A stretch of DNA of 64,000 nucleotides from Prauserella salsuginis. Lineage in GTDB: Bacteria > Actinomycetota > Actinomycetes > Mycobacteriales > Pseudonocardiaceae. Position 1 is the stretch's first letter. Each line of letters opens with the position of its first letter. The notes under the pieces are model-generated. The model ran no database searches, had not been told where the DNA came from, and saw nothing but the letters and a program-made list of their open reading frames with translations. Location of the stretch: assembly GCF_024648885.1 (NCBI RefSeq), contig NZ_JANBBF010000012.1, positions 186,001-250,000 of the forward strand, in the 5' to 3' direction. The translations under genes and the position numbers were made by a program. This document shows positions 50,515 to 58,932 of this stretch, piece by piece.

Positions 50515-50526
50515 CCCGCATTGTGG
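50515..50526 (-). promoter_or_regulatory. Motif copy 3 (CCRCAWTGYGG) upstream of the symporter pair
   Basis: CCCGCATTGTGG (minus-strand reading CCACAATGCGGG) directly after the IclR stop codon and about 230 nt before the DUF3311 gene. It extends the IclR motif set to the transporter side. Confidence 0.55.
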
Positions 50527-50755
50527 ACGCGGCCGTCGACGTTGCGAGAAGATTGCGCCTTGACTACAGGTCCCGATCGCCGCATGCTAACCCCCTACAT
50601 CATGGAGTGCTAGCTCACATCGCGGGCTAGTCGTCGGCAGTAACGCGGTGGCGTCGGTTGCGAGGTCACGTTCGACGTTCCGCGTGACCCGTAGTGCAGG
50701 ACTGTGATGGATCCGCCCGCCGGACAGCGTCAGTCCGAGCAGGAGAGGAGTCCTT

Positions 50756-51046
50756 GTGTCTCAATCGGCCCCATCGCGGCGGAGGGAGCCGATCCGTAAT
50801 CCGTGGATCTGGATCGGCCTCCTCGCGATCGTTCTGGTGGGCATCCCGTGGTATCTACCGCCGGGAACGCTGCACCCGCTCGTGTTCGGGTTGCCCGTGT
50901 GGACGCTGGTCGCGGTGGCGTCGTCGATCGGGGTGTGCGGCTTCCTGCACTGGGCCCTGTCCAAGCACTGGAACCTGGTGGAAGACGCCGAGGAAGCCGA
51001 CACCGCGGAGGCATCGACGGACGGGAGCGAGTCGTGGAGAACCTGA
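50756..51046 (+). CDS. DUF3311 small membrane protein, symporter companion
   Basis: 96 residues from the GTG at 50756, AGGAGAGGAG upstream. Two hydrophobic helices: NPWIWIGLLAIVLVGIPWYL and LVFGLPVWTLVAVASSIGVC, then a charged, acidic tail. Small proteins of this type are commonly encoded directly before sodium:solute symporters and are thought to act as accessory subunits. It overlaps the symporter gene by 13 nt, a strong sign of coupled synthesis. Confidence 0.82.
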   Translation: MSQSAPSRRREPIRNPWIWIGLLAIVLVGIPWYLPPGTLHPLVFGLPVWTLVAVASSIGVCGFLHWALSKHWNLVEDAEEADTAEASTDGSESWRT

Positions 51047-52533
51047 CCTTCGGCGGCTGGACGGGGATCGGCGTCCTGCTGGGTTTCGCCGTTCTCATGT
51101 TGCTCATCGGCTACTTCTCCGGCCGTCGCCAGCCGAATATGCGGCACAGCATGAAGAATTACTACCTGGCCGGGGGCAATCTCGGCGTCCTGGTGTTGTT
51201 CTTCACGCTCTACGCCACGCAGTACAGCGGGAACACGGTCATCGGCTACGCGCCCCAGGCCTACCGAGTGGGATTCCCCTGGTGGCAGTCGGTCACGTTC
51301 TTCACCGTGGTGATGGCCGGATACCTGTTGTTCGCGCCGCGCCTGTACGCGGTGGCGAAGAAGCACTCCTTCATCACGCCGACCGATTGGGTTCGGCACC
51401 GGTTCTCGTCCCCCGCGGTCGCGTTGCTCGCCACCGTGCTCATGCTGTGGGGACTGGCCAGCTACCTGCTCGAACAGCTCATCGCCATGGGTCAGGCGAT
51501 CTCGGGCCTGACCGGTGACACCGTGCCGTACCAGGTCGGTGTACTGGTGTTCGTCTTCGTGATGCTGATCTACTCGTGGATGGGCGGAATGCGGGCGGTG
51601 GCGCTGACCGACGTGATGCAGGGGATCGCCCTGCTGGTCGGTATCGTCGCCCTGCTGATCGGCGGCTTCGTGCTCGCGGGCGGATCCTGGTCCGAGACCA
51701 CGCAGTATCTGGTGGAGCAGCGGCCGGATGCGGTCGCCGTTCCGCCACTGGAAGAGTCGGTGAACTGGTTCTCGATGATTCTGCTCGTGGGCATCGGTAT
51801 CGCGATGTATCCGCACGCGATCCAGCGGATCTACTCGGCGCGCAGCGAACGGACCCTCAAACGTTCGTTGAAGCGGATGGTCTGGATGCCGCTGATCACC
51901 GCCGGTGCGGTCTTCTGCGTCGGACTGCTGTCCACGCAGATCTTCCCCGGGCTGTCCGACGACGAGTCGGAGCAACTCGTCGGCAGGCTCACCAATGCGG
52001 TGGCCGGTATCAACCCGGTGTTCTACGTCGTGATGCTGCTGTTCGTCGGTGGCATTGTCGCGGCCATCGTGTCGACATCGGATTCGGCGTTGCTGAGCTT
52101 CTCGTCCCTCGTGTCCAAGGACCTCTACGCCCGGTATGCCAAACGAGAGATCGGTGAGCATCGGCAGGTGATCATCGGCAAGGGTGTCGGGGTCGTGGTG
52201 GTGTTCGCTCTCCTCCTGCTCGCCTGGAACCCGCCCGCCACCCTCGTCGAGATCTTCGTGCTCAAGATCGAGCTGCTCGTGCAGCTGGCTCCGGCTTTCG
52301 TTCTGGGGCTGTACTGGCGACGGCTCGCCTCCGGCCCGGTGTTCTGGGGGATGGCAGCCGGCGCCGTCCTCGCGAGCACGATGACGCTCACCGGAGTGGA
52401 AACGCTCTACGGGGTGCACGGTGGACTCATCGGCCTGGTGCTCAACCTGGCGATCTGCGTGGTCGGCAGTCTGCTCGTCCGTCAGTCGCCCAGTGAGGCG
52501 AAGGCCGGCGAGTCCGTCGCGGAAGCGGTGTAG
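51034..52533 (+). CDS. Sodium:solute symporter (SSS family)
   Basis: 499 residues from the GTG at 51034 (GGGAGCGA upstream), about 13 helices. SSS features: NYYLAGGNLGVLVLFFTLYA, TQYSGNTVIGYAPQAYRVGF, the YSWMGGMRAVALTDVMQGIA signature segment, AMYPHAIQRIYSARSERTLK, and VSTSDSALLSFSSLVSKDLY with the sodium-site serines. The pairing with a DUF3311 protein is typical of monocarboxylate/panthothenate-like branches. By context it should import the carboxylic acid used by the CoA-transferase and lyase across the IclR gene. Confidence 0.9.
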   Translation: MENLTFGGWTGIGVLLGFAVLMLLIGYFSGRRQPNMRHSMKNYYLAGGNLGVLVLFFTLYATQYSGNTVIGYAPQAYRVGFPWWQSVTFFTVVMAGYLLFAPRLYAVAKKHSFITPTDWVRHRFSSPAVALLATVLMLWGLASYLLEQLIAMGQAISGLTGDTVPYQVGVLVFVFVMLIYSWMGGMRAVALTDVMQGIALLVGIVALLIGGFVLAGGSWSETTQYLVEQRPDAVAVPPLEESVNWFSMILLVGIGIAMYPHAIQRIYSARSERTLKRSLKRMVWMPLITAGAVFCVGLLSTQIFPGLSDDESEQLVGRLTNAVAGINPVFYVVMLLFVGGIVAAIVSTSDSALLSFSSLVSKDLYARYAKREIGEHRQVIIGKGVGVVVVFALLLLAWNPPATLVEIFVLKIELLVQLAPAFVLGLYWRRLASGPVFWGMAAGAVLASTMTLTGVETLYGVHGGLIGLVLNLAICVVGSLLVRQSPSEAKAGESVAEAV

Positions 52534-52554
52534 ACCGAGCCGACAGACCGCGTC

Positions 52555-52653
52555 TCGCCGGCCCGTGAGGGAACCGTTCGCTCATGGGCCGGCGACATGT
52601 CGCTCCGGTCGGGACACCGCAGCCGGCCGGCGACCATCGCCGGCCGGCTGCGG
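52555..52653 (+). terminator. Two tandem hairpins after the symporter gene
   Basis: Hairpin 1: 52555-52569 with 52581-52595, 14 of 15 pairs, 11-nt loop. Hairpin 2: CCGCAGCCGGCCGG (52617-52630) with its complement at 52640-52653, perfect, 9-nt loop. They follow the symporter stop by 22 nt and should end the transcript before the SpoU gene. Confidence 0.7.
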
Positions 52654-52771
52654 CGACCGTCTGCCGATGGCGCTCGTCCGGGGTCCGCAACTCCGGAGCG
52701 AGCCCCTGCAGCCCAAGGGTGTCGACGACGCCGGAGAGTCCGGGGCAGCGGCCTGCTAGCGTTCCTGTGCC

Positions 52772-53419
52772 GTGAGTACTCCCGGACAGCCCGACACGCA
52801 CGATCATCCCAGCGCTCCTGCACGGCTCGGCACCCCGGCGGAGGCGCCCGACACGTCCACCCAGCATGACTCCCGTGGCGGGGTCGGCGCCGCGGACCCG
52901 TGCGGCACCTCCGGTGAACACCATGAACGCCGCATCGTCGTGGTCGCGCACAACCTGCGCTCGGCGCACAACGTCGGTTCGTTGCTGCGGACCGGGGAGG
53001 TCTTCGCCGTGGACACGGTGCACATCACCGGGTTCACCCCGTACCCGCAGCATCCGGGCGACGAACGAGACCCCGTGGTGGCGGCACGGCAGACGCGCAG
53101 GCTCGCCAAGGCCGCCGCGGGCGCGGAACGGACCATGCCGCTGCAGCGGCACGACGACGTCCACACCCTGCTCGACTCGCTGCGCGGTGAGGGTTACACG
53201 ATCGCCGGCCTGGAGATCGACCCGAACGCCGTGATCCTGGGCGACTACTCGCCCGGGGCGAAGGTCGCCCTGGTGCTGGGGGACGAGGTGCGCGGCATCG
53301 ACCCGGACCTCCGGTCCCGGTGCGACCTGCTGCTGCAGATCCCCATGTACGGGCAGAAGAGCTCGCTCAACGTGAGTGTTGCGGCAGGAATCGCGTTGTA
53401 CGCACTGCGCGCGACGTGA
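52772..53419 (+). CDS. SpoU/TrmH-family RNA 2'-O-methyltransferase
   Basis: 215 residues from the GTG at 52772. A disordered N-terminus of about 50 residues precedes the SPOUT domain with its three motifs: NLRSAHNVGSLLRTGEVF (motif 1), KVALVLGDEVRGID (motif 2) and IPMYGQKSSLNVSVAAGIAL (motif 3), which form the SAM-binding trefoil knot. It methylates a ribose in tRNA or rRNA; the exact site is not predictable. The stop codon lies inside the stem of a bidirectional terminator. Confidence 0.9.
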   Translation: MSTPGQPDTHDHPSAPARLGTPAEAPDTSTQHDSRGGVGAADPCGTSGEHHERRIVVVAHNLRSAHNVGSLLRTGEVFAVDTVHITGFTPYPQHPGDERDPVVAARQTRRLAKAAAGAERTMPLQRHDDVHTLLDSLRGEGYTIAGLEIDPNAVILGDYSPGAKVALVLGDEVRGIDPDLRSRCDLLLQIPMYGQKSSLNVSVAAGIALYALRAT

Positions 53420-53464
53420 CCGTGCGAACGGCCGCCCCCTGCCCGGCCGTTCGCACGGTCACGT
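53414..53464. terminator. Bidirectional terminator overlapping both stop codons
   Basis: Perfect 21-bp stem (53414-53434 with 53444-53464), 9-nt loop. The SpoU gene's TGA (53417-53419) lies inside the left arm and the response regulator's stop (53464-53466) begins at the last base of the right arm, so the whole convergent intergenic space is this hairpin. Confidence 0.85.
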
Positions 53465-54069
53465 CAGATCCACCCCCGATCGCGGGCAAGCCGCGCCGCG
53501 GCGTAGCGGTTCTCCGCCTCGGTCTTACCGATGGCCGAGGAGAGGTGGTTGCGCACCGTACCGGGGGACAGGTGCAGCTGCGCGGCGACGGTGCGCACCG
53601 ACGCACCGTCGGCGGCTGCACGCAGCACCTCCCGTTCGCGGTCGGTGAGGGGGTCGATGCCTCCCGCGAGGGAATCGGCCGCCAGCGCGGGATCGACCAC
53701 TCGCTCCCCGCCGGCCACGCGGCGCACGACCTGCGCGAGCTGGTCCGCGGGGGTGTCCTTGACGACGAACCCGGCTGCCCCGGCCTCCATGGCCCTGCGC
53801 AGGTATCCCGGCCTGCCGAAGGTGGTCACGATCAGGCACCGGCAGGGCGATCCCGACGCGGTCACCGCCGCGGTCGCATCGATCCCGTCGCCGCCCGCCA
53901 TCTCGATGTCGATCAGCGCGACATCGGGTTCGTGCTCGGTCACCGCGCGCAGCACCTGGTCGCCGCGCCCGACCTCCGCGACGACGTCGAGGTCGCGCTC
54001 CAACGACAGCAGAGCGGCCAGACCGCCGCGGACCAGATCCTGGTCGTCGGCGAGAAGCAGTCGAATCAC
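53464..54069 (-). CDS. NarL/LuxR-family response regulator
   Basis: 201 residues, ATG at 54069 overlapping the kinase stop. Receiver domain with acidic pocket LLADDQDLVRGG and phosphoacceptor D54 (VALIDIEMAGGDG), the conserved Thr in LIVTTFG and Lys in FVVKDTPADQL. The C-terminal LuxR helix-turn-helix is at 135-195 (PLTDREREVLRAAADGASVR). DesR-like. It is the final gene of an ABC exporter-kinase-regulator operon and probably controls that operon. Confidence 0.92.
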   Translation of the reverse strand: MIRLLLADDQDLVRGGLAALLSLERDLDVVAEVGRGDQVLRAVTEHEPDVALIDIEMAGGDGIDATAAVTASGSPCRCLIVTTFGRPGYLRRAMEAGAAGFVVKDTPADQLAQVVRRVAGGERVVDPALAADSLAGGIDPLTDREREVLRAAADGASVRTVAAQLHLSPGTVRNHLSSAIGKTEAENRYAAARLARDRGWI

Positions 54070-55133
54070 GCGCGGCCCACCTCCAACACCGTTCCGGGGC
54101 GCTCGTCATCGTCACAGCGCGACGACAGGGTCAGCCACGCCCCGGCCGTCGACGCCCGTTCCCGCAGTCCGCGGAGCCCCGAGCCGCCGCCGCGGGGTTC
54201 GTCGCCGGTGCCGACGCCGTCGTCCTCGACCCGCAACCGTCCCGGCCGGACGCTGACGCGGCAGGTCGAGGCCTGCGAATGACGGACCACGTTGGTCACC
54301 GCTTCCCGCAGTGCCCAGGCGAAGAGCTCCGCGTCCGCCCCCTCGACGGCGTGCACGTCGACGTCGGCCGTGATCCCGGCGGCCGCCAGCACCTCCCGCG
54401 CCGTCTCCGCCTCCGAGGCCAGCAACGGCGTGCGCAGCCGCGCCACGGTCGAGCGCACCTGCCCGAGCGATTCGCGGGCCAGCGAGTCGATGCGGTCGAT
54501 CTCCTCCCGTGCCCGCTCCGGGTCGATGTCGATCATCCTCCTGGCCAGCTGCGCGCGGATGGACAGCACGGTCAGCGAATGCCCGAGCACGTCGTGGACG
54601 TCACGGGCGATGGCGTCGCGCTGAGCGGCATGGCGCAACTCCTCCTCGGTGTCGAGCTGCCGGTGTTCGTGGTGGTCCGCCAGGCGGATGACCACGATGA
54701 ACACCACACCGAGCCCCGTGCCGAAGGTGGGCCACCACGTGTCGGCGAACGGCAGCGCGATCACGCAGGCGGCCGCCCACACCGCGACGCCGCTGACCAG
54801 CCCGGACCGCAGCGGGAGGCTGAACACCAACGCCGCGGTGAGGAAGGTGGCGAACGTGACCGCCGTGTACCCGGCTGCGGGCACGGTTGCGGCGGCCAGG
54901 ATCGCCAGTACGACGATTCGGACGATGATCCGGCGTCGCACCTGCGCGGCGTTGCCGTCCTCGGCGTCGTGCCAGAACACCCCCAGATAGACCACGACGA
55001 AGCACGCCGTGGCGGCGAGCGCGAGCAGCCGCAGGCCCCCCGTGGCCTCCGACGTGGCGATGGAGGTCACGGGGATGGCGAGGAACACCAGCCATACCCC
55101 TGCGTACAACAACCGGAAGATGCGCATCCCCAT
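54066..55133 (-). CDS. DesK-type sensor histidine kinase
   Basis: 355 residues. An N-terminal membrane sensor of about five helices (residues 5-150) without an extracellular domain, then a HisKA_3 dimerisation domain with the phosphoacceptor H180 in IARDVHDVLGHSLTVLSI. A compact HATPase with the N-box ALREAVTNVVRHSQAS and G-box DDGVGTGDEPRGGGSGLRGL follows. Intramembrane-sensing kinases of this kind respond to membrane state or to lipid-targeting compounds, in keeping with the adjacent ABC exporter. 36 nt after the permease. Confidence 0.92.
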   Translation of the reverse strand: MGMRIFRLLYAGVWLVFLAIPVTSIATSEATGGLRLLALAATACFVVVYLGVFWHDAEDGNAAQVRRRIIVRIVVLAILAAATVPAAGYTAVTFATFLTAALVFSLPLRSGLVSGVAVWAAACVIALPFADTWWPTFGTGLGVVFIVVIRLADHHEHRQLDTEEELRHAAQRDAIARDVHDVLGHSLTVLSIRAQLARRMIDIDPERAREEIDRIDSLARESLGQVRSTVARLRTPLLASEAETAREVLAAAGITADVDVHAVEGADAELFAWALREAVTNVVRHSQASTCRVSVRPGRLRVEDDGVGTGDEPRGGGSGLRGLRERASTAGAWLTLSSRCDDDERPGTVLEVGRA

Positions 55134-55169
55134 GACCCCGATCCTGCCCGATGCCCGTCGCGTCCGGTA

Positions 55170-55973
55170 TCAGTGCCGGGTGGTTCGCCGGCGCTGCAGC
55201 AACAGGCACGCGACGGCGAACACGACGGTCCACGTGGCGACGTTCGCCAGCACCATCCACAGTGGATCGCTGCCGGACGTTCCGCCCATGGAGACGAGGT
55301 CGCCCCCGGTGAGCGGATAGCGGGCCAGTGCGACGATCCCGTACATCGGGGTGAATCGGCCGATGTCGAGCAGCACCCCGTCCAGTGGTGTGAACGCGTT
55401 GCCCAGAAAACTGAAGATCACCAGCAACCCGGTCGCCGCTCCGACGGCGGCGTCGGACCGGAAGCTCAACCCGACCGCCAGGCCGTAGAAGGCGAACGGG
55501 AGCGATCCGGCGATCGTCAGCCCGACGGTGGCCAGCCAGACGCCCGGTGGCATGTCGGCCACCGTGAAGATCCCGGCCAGGTTGAGGACCAGCACCGGCA
55601 GCGCCGCGATCGCCACGGCGATCGCGGCCTTGGCGACGATGAAAGCCCCGTGCGGCATGGCCGTCAGCGCGAGCTGCCTGCCCCAGCCCTGCTGGATCTC
55701 GAGCGCCGCCGATCCGGCCATCGACGTCGTGGCCATGGCCGCGCCGTACGAGGCGATGGCGATCATGGTCCAGGCGCTGACGTTGCCCACGCCCACCGGT
55801 TCGCCGGACCAGTCCATCGAAGCGCCGAAGAACAGGAACAGCGCGGTGGGCAGGACGATCACGAAGAAGCTGTTGCCGATGTTGCGCAGGTTCCGCCAGA
55901 AGTCCATGGCGATGTACCTGCCCAGGCTGTAGCCGCCCCGGACGTGGTTGTGCGGGCTTGTCGCGGTCGTCAT
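55170..55973 (-). CDS. ABC-2-type transporter permease
   Basis: 267 residues, six hydrophobic segments, ATG at 55973 overlapping the ATPase stop by ATGA. Typical ABC-2 start (SLGRYIAMDFWRNLRNIGNS) and segments AMATTSMAGSAALEIQQGWG and LSFRSDAAVGAATGLLVIFS. It forms the membrane half of an exporter with the upstream ATPase. Cargo could be a lipid, peptide or drug. Confidence 0.88.
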   Translation of the reverse strand: MTTATSPHNHVRGGYSLGRYIAMDFWRNLRNIGNSFFVIVLPTALFLFFGASMDWSGEPVGVGNVSAWTMIAIASYGAAMATTSMAGSAALEIQQGWGRQLALTAMPHGAFIVAKAAIAVAIAALPVLVLNLAGIFTVADMPPGVWLATVGLTIAGSLPFAFYGLAVGLSFRSDAAVGAATGLLVIFSFLGNAFTPLDGVLLDIGRFTPMYGIVALARYPLTGGDLVSMGGTSGSDPLWMVLANVATWTVVFAVACLLLQRRRTTRH

Positions 55974-56926
55974 GCCGAGACCTCCTCGGGGGCGGCGGTC
56001 GCCGGGCGTTCGGTGTCGCCCGTGTCGGTGGATTCCTCGGTGAGCAGGCGGAACGCCTCCTCGAGACTGGCCGGCCGCACGGTGAGACCGTGTGCGTCCG
56101 TGCTCGTGAGCAGATGCCGGGCGAGTTCATCGGGCCGTTCGGTGCGGAAGGTGATCCGGGCCCCCTCCCGGGTCGTTCGGATCACGAACGGCAGCCGCTC
56201 GAGCTCGTCGGCCGCCGGGTCCCAGGTCACCGTCACGTACGCGGCACCTGCTCGGGCCCGCACCTCGTCGGTGGGTCCGTCGGCGAGCACACGGCCGCTG
56301 TTCATCAGCACCGTCCGGCGTGCGAACTGCTCTGCCTCCTCCAGGTAGTGGGTGGCGAAGATGACCGTGATGCCCTCGTCCGCCTGTGCTCGCATCCGGT
56401 CCCAGAACTCGTGCCGCGCGGAGACGTCCATTCCCGCCGTGGGCTCGTCGAGCACGATGATTTCCGGGCGGGGAAGCAGCGCGAGCGCGAAGCGCAGTCG
56501 CTGCTGCTGGCCGCCCGAGCACTTGCCGACCTGCCGTGAGGCGAACGGCCGTACGCCCGCGATGTCGATGACCTCGTCGACGTCGGCCGGATCGGCGTGC
56601 AGCGCGGCGATCATCCGCACCGTTTCGGCTGCGGTCAGATCGGGCAGCAGCCCTCCGGTCTGGAGCAGCGCGGAGAGCCTGCCGGTCTGCACGGCGGCCC
56701 GCGGCGGCTGGCCACCGACGCTGACGTCGCCGGATCGGGCGGTGGTGAGTCCCAGCAGGATGTCGAGCAGCGTCGTCTTGCCTGCTCCGTTGGGGCCCAG
56801 CAGGGCGAGTACTTCTCCGCGCGCTACCTCGAGGTCGACCCCGTCGACGGCGCGGATGTGGCCGCCGGTGCCGTCGGGGAACGACATGTGCACGTTCCGG
56901 GCGGAGATGACGGATTCCTGAACCAT
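55970..56926 (-). CDS. ABC transporter ATPase (drug/lipid exporter type)
   Basis: 318 residues, ATG at 56926. Walker A LGPNGAGKTTLLDILLG, Q-loop LLQTGGLLPDLTAAE, signature GKCSGGQQQRLRFALALLPR (Cys in place of the usual Leu/Ser just before SGGQ), Walker B EIIVLDEPTAGMD and H-loop FATHYLEEAEQF. A C-terminal domain of about 90 residues resembles the DrrA-like regulatory extension. First gene of the exporter and two-component operon. Confidence 0.92.
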   Translation of the reverse strand: MVQESVISARNVHMSFPDGTGGHIRAVDGVDLEVARGEVLALLGPNGAGKTTLLDILLGLTTARSGDVSVGGQPPRAAVQTGRLSALLQTGGLLPDLTAAETVRMIAALHADPADVDEVIDIAGVRPFASRQVGKCSGGQQQRLRFALALLPRPEIIVLDEPTAGMDVSARHEFWDRMRAQADEGITVIFATHYLEEAEQFARRTVLMNSGRVLADGPTDEVRARAGAAYVTVTWDPAADELERLPFVIRTTREGARITFRTERPDELARHLLTSTDAHGLTVRPASLEEAFRLLTEESTDTGDTERPATAAPEEVSA

Positions 56927-57003
56927 GCTCCGCAGTCTTGCCGGTGCCGCGGCGGTGGTCCTAGGGCCGGCGTCATCGATGCCCCGTGACAGATGTCAGG
57001 GGG

Positions 57004-57882
57004 TCACGTCGTGCGTTCGGGAGAACGGTTGTCCGTCCTGTCGAGCTCGCCGTCGGCTCCGTCGTTCCGGCCGCTCGCGTCGCGTTCGGTGCGTGCCTGC
57101 TGCGGGACGTCCGCGCCGTGCCCGCGGTTGCCCGTGGACTTGCTGTCGAGGAACTGAAGCAGTTCGACGGGGAAGGGCAACACGAGCGTGGAGTTCTTCT
57201 CCGCCGCGACCTCCACCACGGTCTCCAGCAGGCGCAGTTGCAGGGCCGCGGGAGTGTCGGCCATTCGTTCGGCCGCCTCGGCCAACTTCTCCGAGGCCTG
57301 CAGCTCGCCTTCGGCGGCGATCACTCGGCCCCGGCGTTCGCGCTCGGCCTCCGCCTGCCGTGACATGGCGCGTTTCATCGTCTCGGGCAGTGCGACGTCC
57401 TTGATCTCCACGCGATCGATGTGGATGCCCCAGCCCAGAGCCGGGCTGTCGATCATCAGCTCGAGCCCTTCGTTGAGCCGTTGCCGGTTGGACAACAGGT
57501 CGTCGAGACTGCTCTCCCCGATGATCCTGCGCAGGCTCGCCTGCGCGACCTGCAGCATCGCGAACCGGTAATTCTCGACGCCGACGATCGCCTGTACCGG
57601 ATCGACCACCTTGAAGTAGACGACGGCATCGACGCGCACGGTCACGTTGTCGCGGGTGATGCCGTCCTGACCCGGTACGGGCAGCGTCACGATCTGCATG
57701 TTGACCTTGGTCATACGATCGACGCCGGGTACGAGCAGCCTGATACCGGGCTCGGTGGGTGCGCGGAGCACCCTGCCGAAGCGGAAGACGAGCCCACGCT
57801 CGTACTGCCGTACGATCCGGACGCTCGCCGCGAGTCCGACGGCGCCGACGATTCCTATCGCGCTCAGGATCTCGATCCACAT
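57004..57882 (-). CDS. Slipin/stomatin-family SPFH membrane protein
   Basis: 292 residues from the ATG at 57882. One N-terminal membrane segment (IEILSAIGIVGAVGLAASV), then an SPFH band-7 domain: RQYERGLVFRFGRVLRAPTE, PGIRLLVPGVDRMTKVNMQI, TVRVDAVVYFKVVDPVQAIV, LRRIIGESSLDDLLSNRQRL, and a coiled-coil (RQAEAERERRGRVIAAEGEL). The tail is highly charged and probably disordered. Slipins scaffold membrane microdomains; they usually lie next to an NfeD protein, which is not seen here. Function otherwise unclear. Confidence 0.88.
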   Translation of the reverse strand: MWIEILSAIGIVGAVGLAASVRIVRQYERGLVFRFGRVLRAPTEPGIRLLVPGVDRMTKVNMQIVTLPVPGQDGITRDNVTVRVDAVVYFKVVDPVQAIVGVENYRFAMLQVAQASLRRIIGESSLDDLLSNRQRLNEGLELMIDSPALGWGIHIDRVEIKDVALPETMKRAMSRQAEAERERRGRVIAAEGELQASEKLAEAAERMADTPAALQLRLLETVVEVAAEKNSTLVLPFPVELLQFLDSKSTGNRGHGADVPQQARTERDASGRNDGADGELDRTDNRSPERTT

Positions 57883-58012
57883 GGCGGCTCCCCGGTCGGT
57901 GAACCCCTGTCGGTCGATGATACGCCCGTTGTGCAAGGAGACGCTGCCCGCGCGATGCGCCGGGACCGGCCGACGTTGCGAACCGCCGGTCCGACGCCGA
58001 TCTCGGACCGTG

Positions 58013-58786
58013 TCACCCCTTCCGAGCGGCGACGACGTCGTGCATCGTCGCCGTGGCCACCCCGTGCTGCTCGAACCGTGCACGGATCGCCCTGGCGATG
58101 TCGGGGGAGTTCGGACGATCGCCGTGCAGGCAGATCGTGTCGGCGTCGACGTCGATCGCCTTGCCGTTGACCGAGGTGACACCGCCGCGCAGGACGTCGA
58201 TGGCCTGCTGGGCGCAGACGTCGGGGTCCTTGGCCTCCGGAACGGGTTCGATGATGATGTGCCCGTTGTCGTCGTAGTCGAGGTCGGCGAAGGCCTCGCG
58301 GGCGACCGGATAGCCGTCGGCGAGCACCCGCTGTGCGGTGGGCCCGGCCAGCAGGACGAGCAGGACGTTCGGATCGGCCTTCGTGACGGATTCGGCTACG
58401 GCGGCGGCCACGTCCGGGTCACGCAATGTCAGCCCGTAGAGCGCGCCGTGCGGTTTGACGTGGGCGATGGGGACGCCTGCTTCGTCGGCGAAGGCGCGCA
58501 GCGCACCGTACTGGTACAGGCAGGCGTCGGCGGCTTCGGCGGGGCTCAGCGCCATGGCACGGCGGCCGAATCCGGCGAGGTCGGGGAAGCCGGGGTGCGC
58601 ACCGAGTGCGACACCGTTGGACACGGCCAGTTCCACCGACCGGCGCATGGTCCCCGGATCGCCCGCGTGCCAGCCGCAGGCGACGTTGACGGAACTGACC
58701 TGGGGAAGCAGCGCGGCGTCGTTCCCGAGTTTCCATCGGCCGAAGCTCTCGCCTGCGTCCGCGTTGAGGTCGATGACTGTCTTCAT
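58013..58786 (-). CDS. pxpA: LamB/YcsF-family protein, 5-oxoprolinase subunit A
   Basis: 257 residues, ATG at 58786. Family motifs: TVIDLNADAGESFGRWKLGN, SSVNVACGWHAGDPGTMRRS, GALGAHPGFPDLAGFGRR-type loop (VALGAHPGFPDLAG), IAHVKPHGALYGL and ICLHGDRPNSPDIA with the metal-binding His/Asp residues. PxpA works with PxpB and PxpC to hydrolyse 5-oxoproline to glutamate with ATP. It is separated from pxpBC by the PucR regulator and points the other way, preceded by a 25-bp palindrome. Confidence 0.9.
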   Translation of the reverse strand: MKTVIDLNADAGESFGRWKLGNDAALLPQVSSVNVACGWHAGDPGTMRRSVELAVSNGVALGAHPGFPDLAGFGRRAMALSPAEAADACLYQYGALRAFADEAGVPIAHVKPHGALYGLTLRDPDVAAAVAESVTKADPNVLLVLLAGPTAQRVLADGYPVAREAFADLDYDDNGHIIIEPVPEAKDPDVCAQQAIDVLRGGVTSVNGKAIDVDADTICLHGDRPNSPDIARAIRARFEQHGVATATMHDVVAARKG

Positions 58787-58860
58787 GGCCTGTCCTTTCA
58801 CGTCGGGAACGGGCAACGGTAGGTCTTCCGCGGCCGGTGTGGGAATGGACGTTCTGGCCA

Positions 58861-58885
58861 ATTGTCGCTGTGCTGACGCGACAAT
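58861..58885 (-). promoter_or_regulatory. 25-bp palindrome upstream of pxpA
   Basis: ATTGTCGC and GCGACAAT, perfect 8-bp arms around 9 bp, 75 nt before the pxpA start. A good operator candidate for the PucR protein encoded just upstream, though no second perfect copy was seen in the divergent pucR-pxpB region. Confidence 0.55.
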
Positions 58886-58932
58886 GCGCGGCGCGAGATG
58901 CAGCACCGCCCGCGGAACCGGCAGGTCGCGGT

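Noticed and set aside
57004-58182. Slipin start at 58182 giving 392 residues
   Set aside because: The first 100 residues are Arg/Ser/Pro-rich shadow sequence that overlaps the pxpA 3' end; the ATG at 57882 begins the membrane segment.
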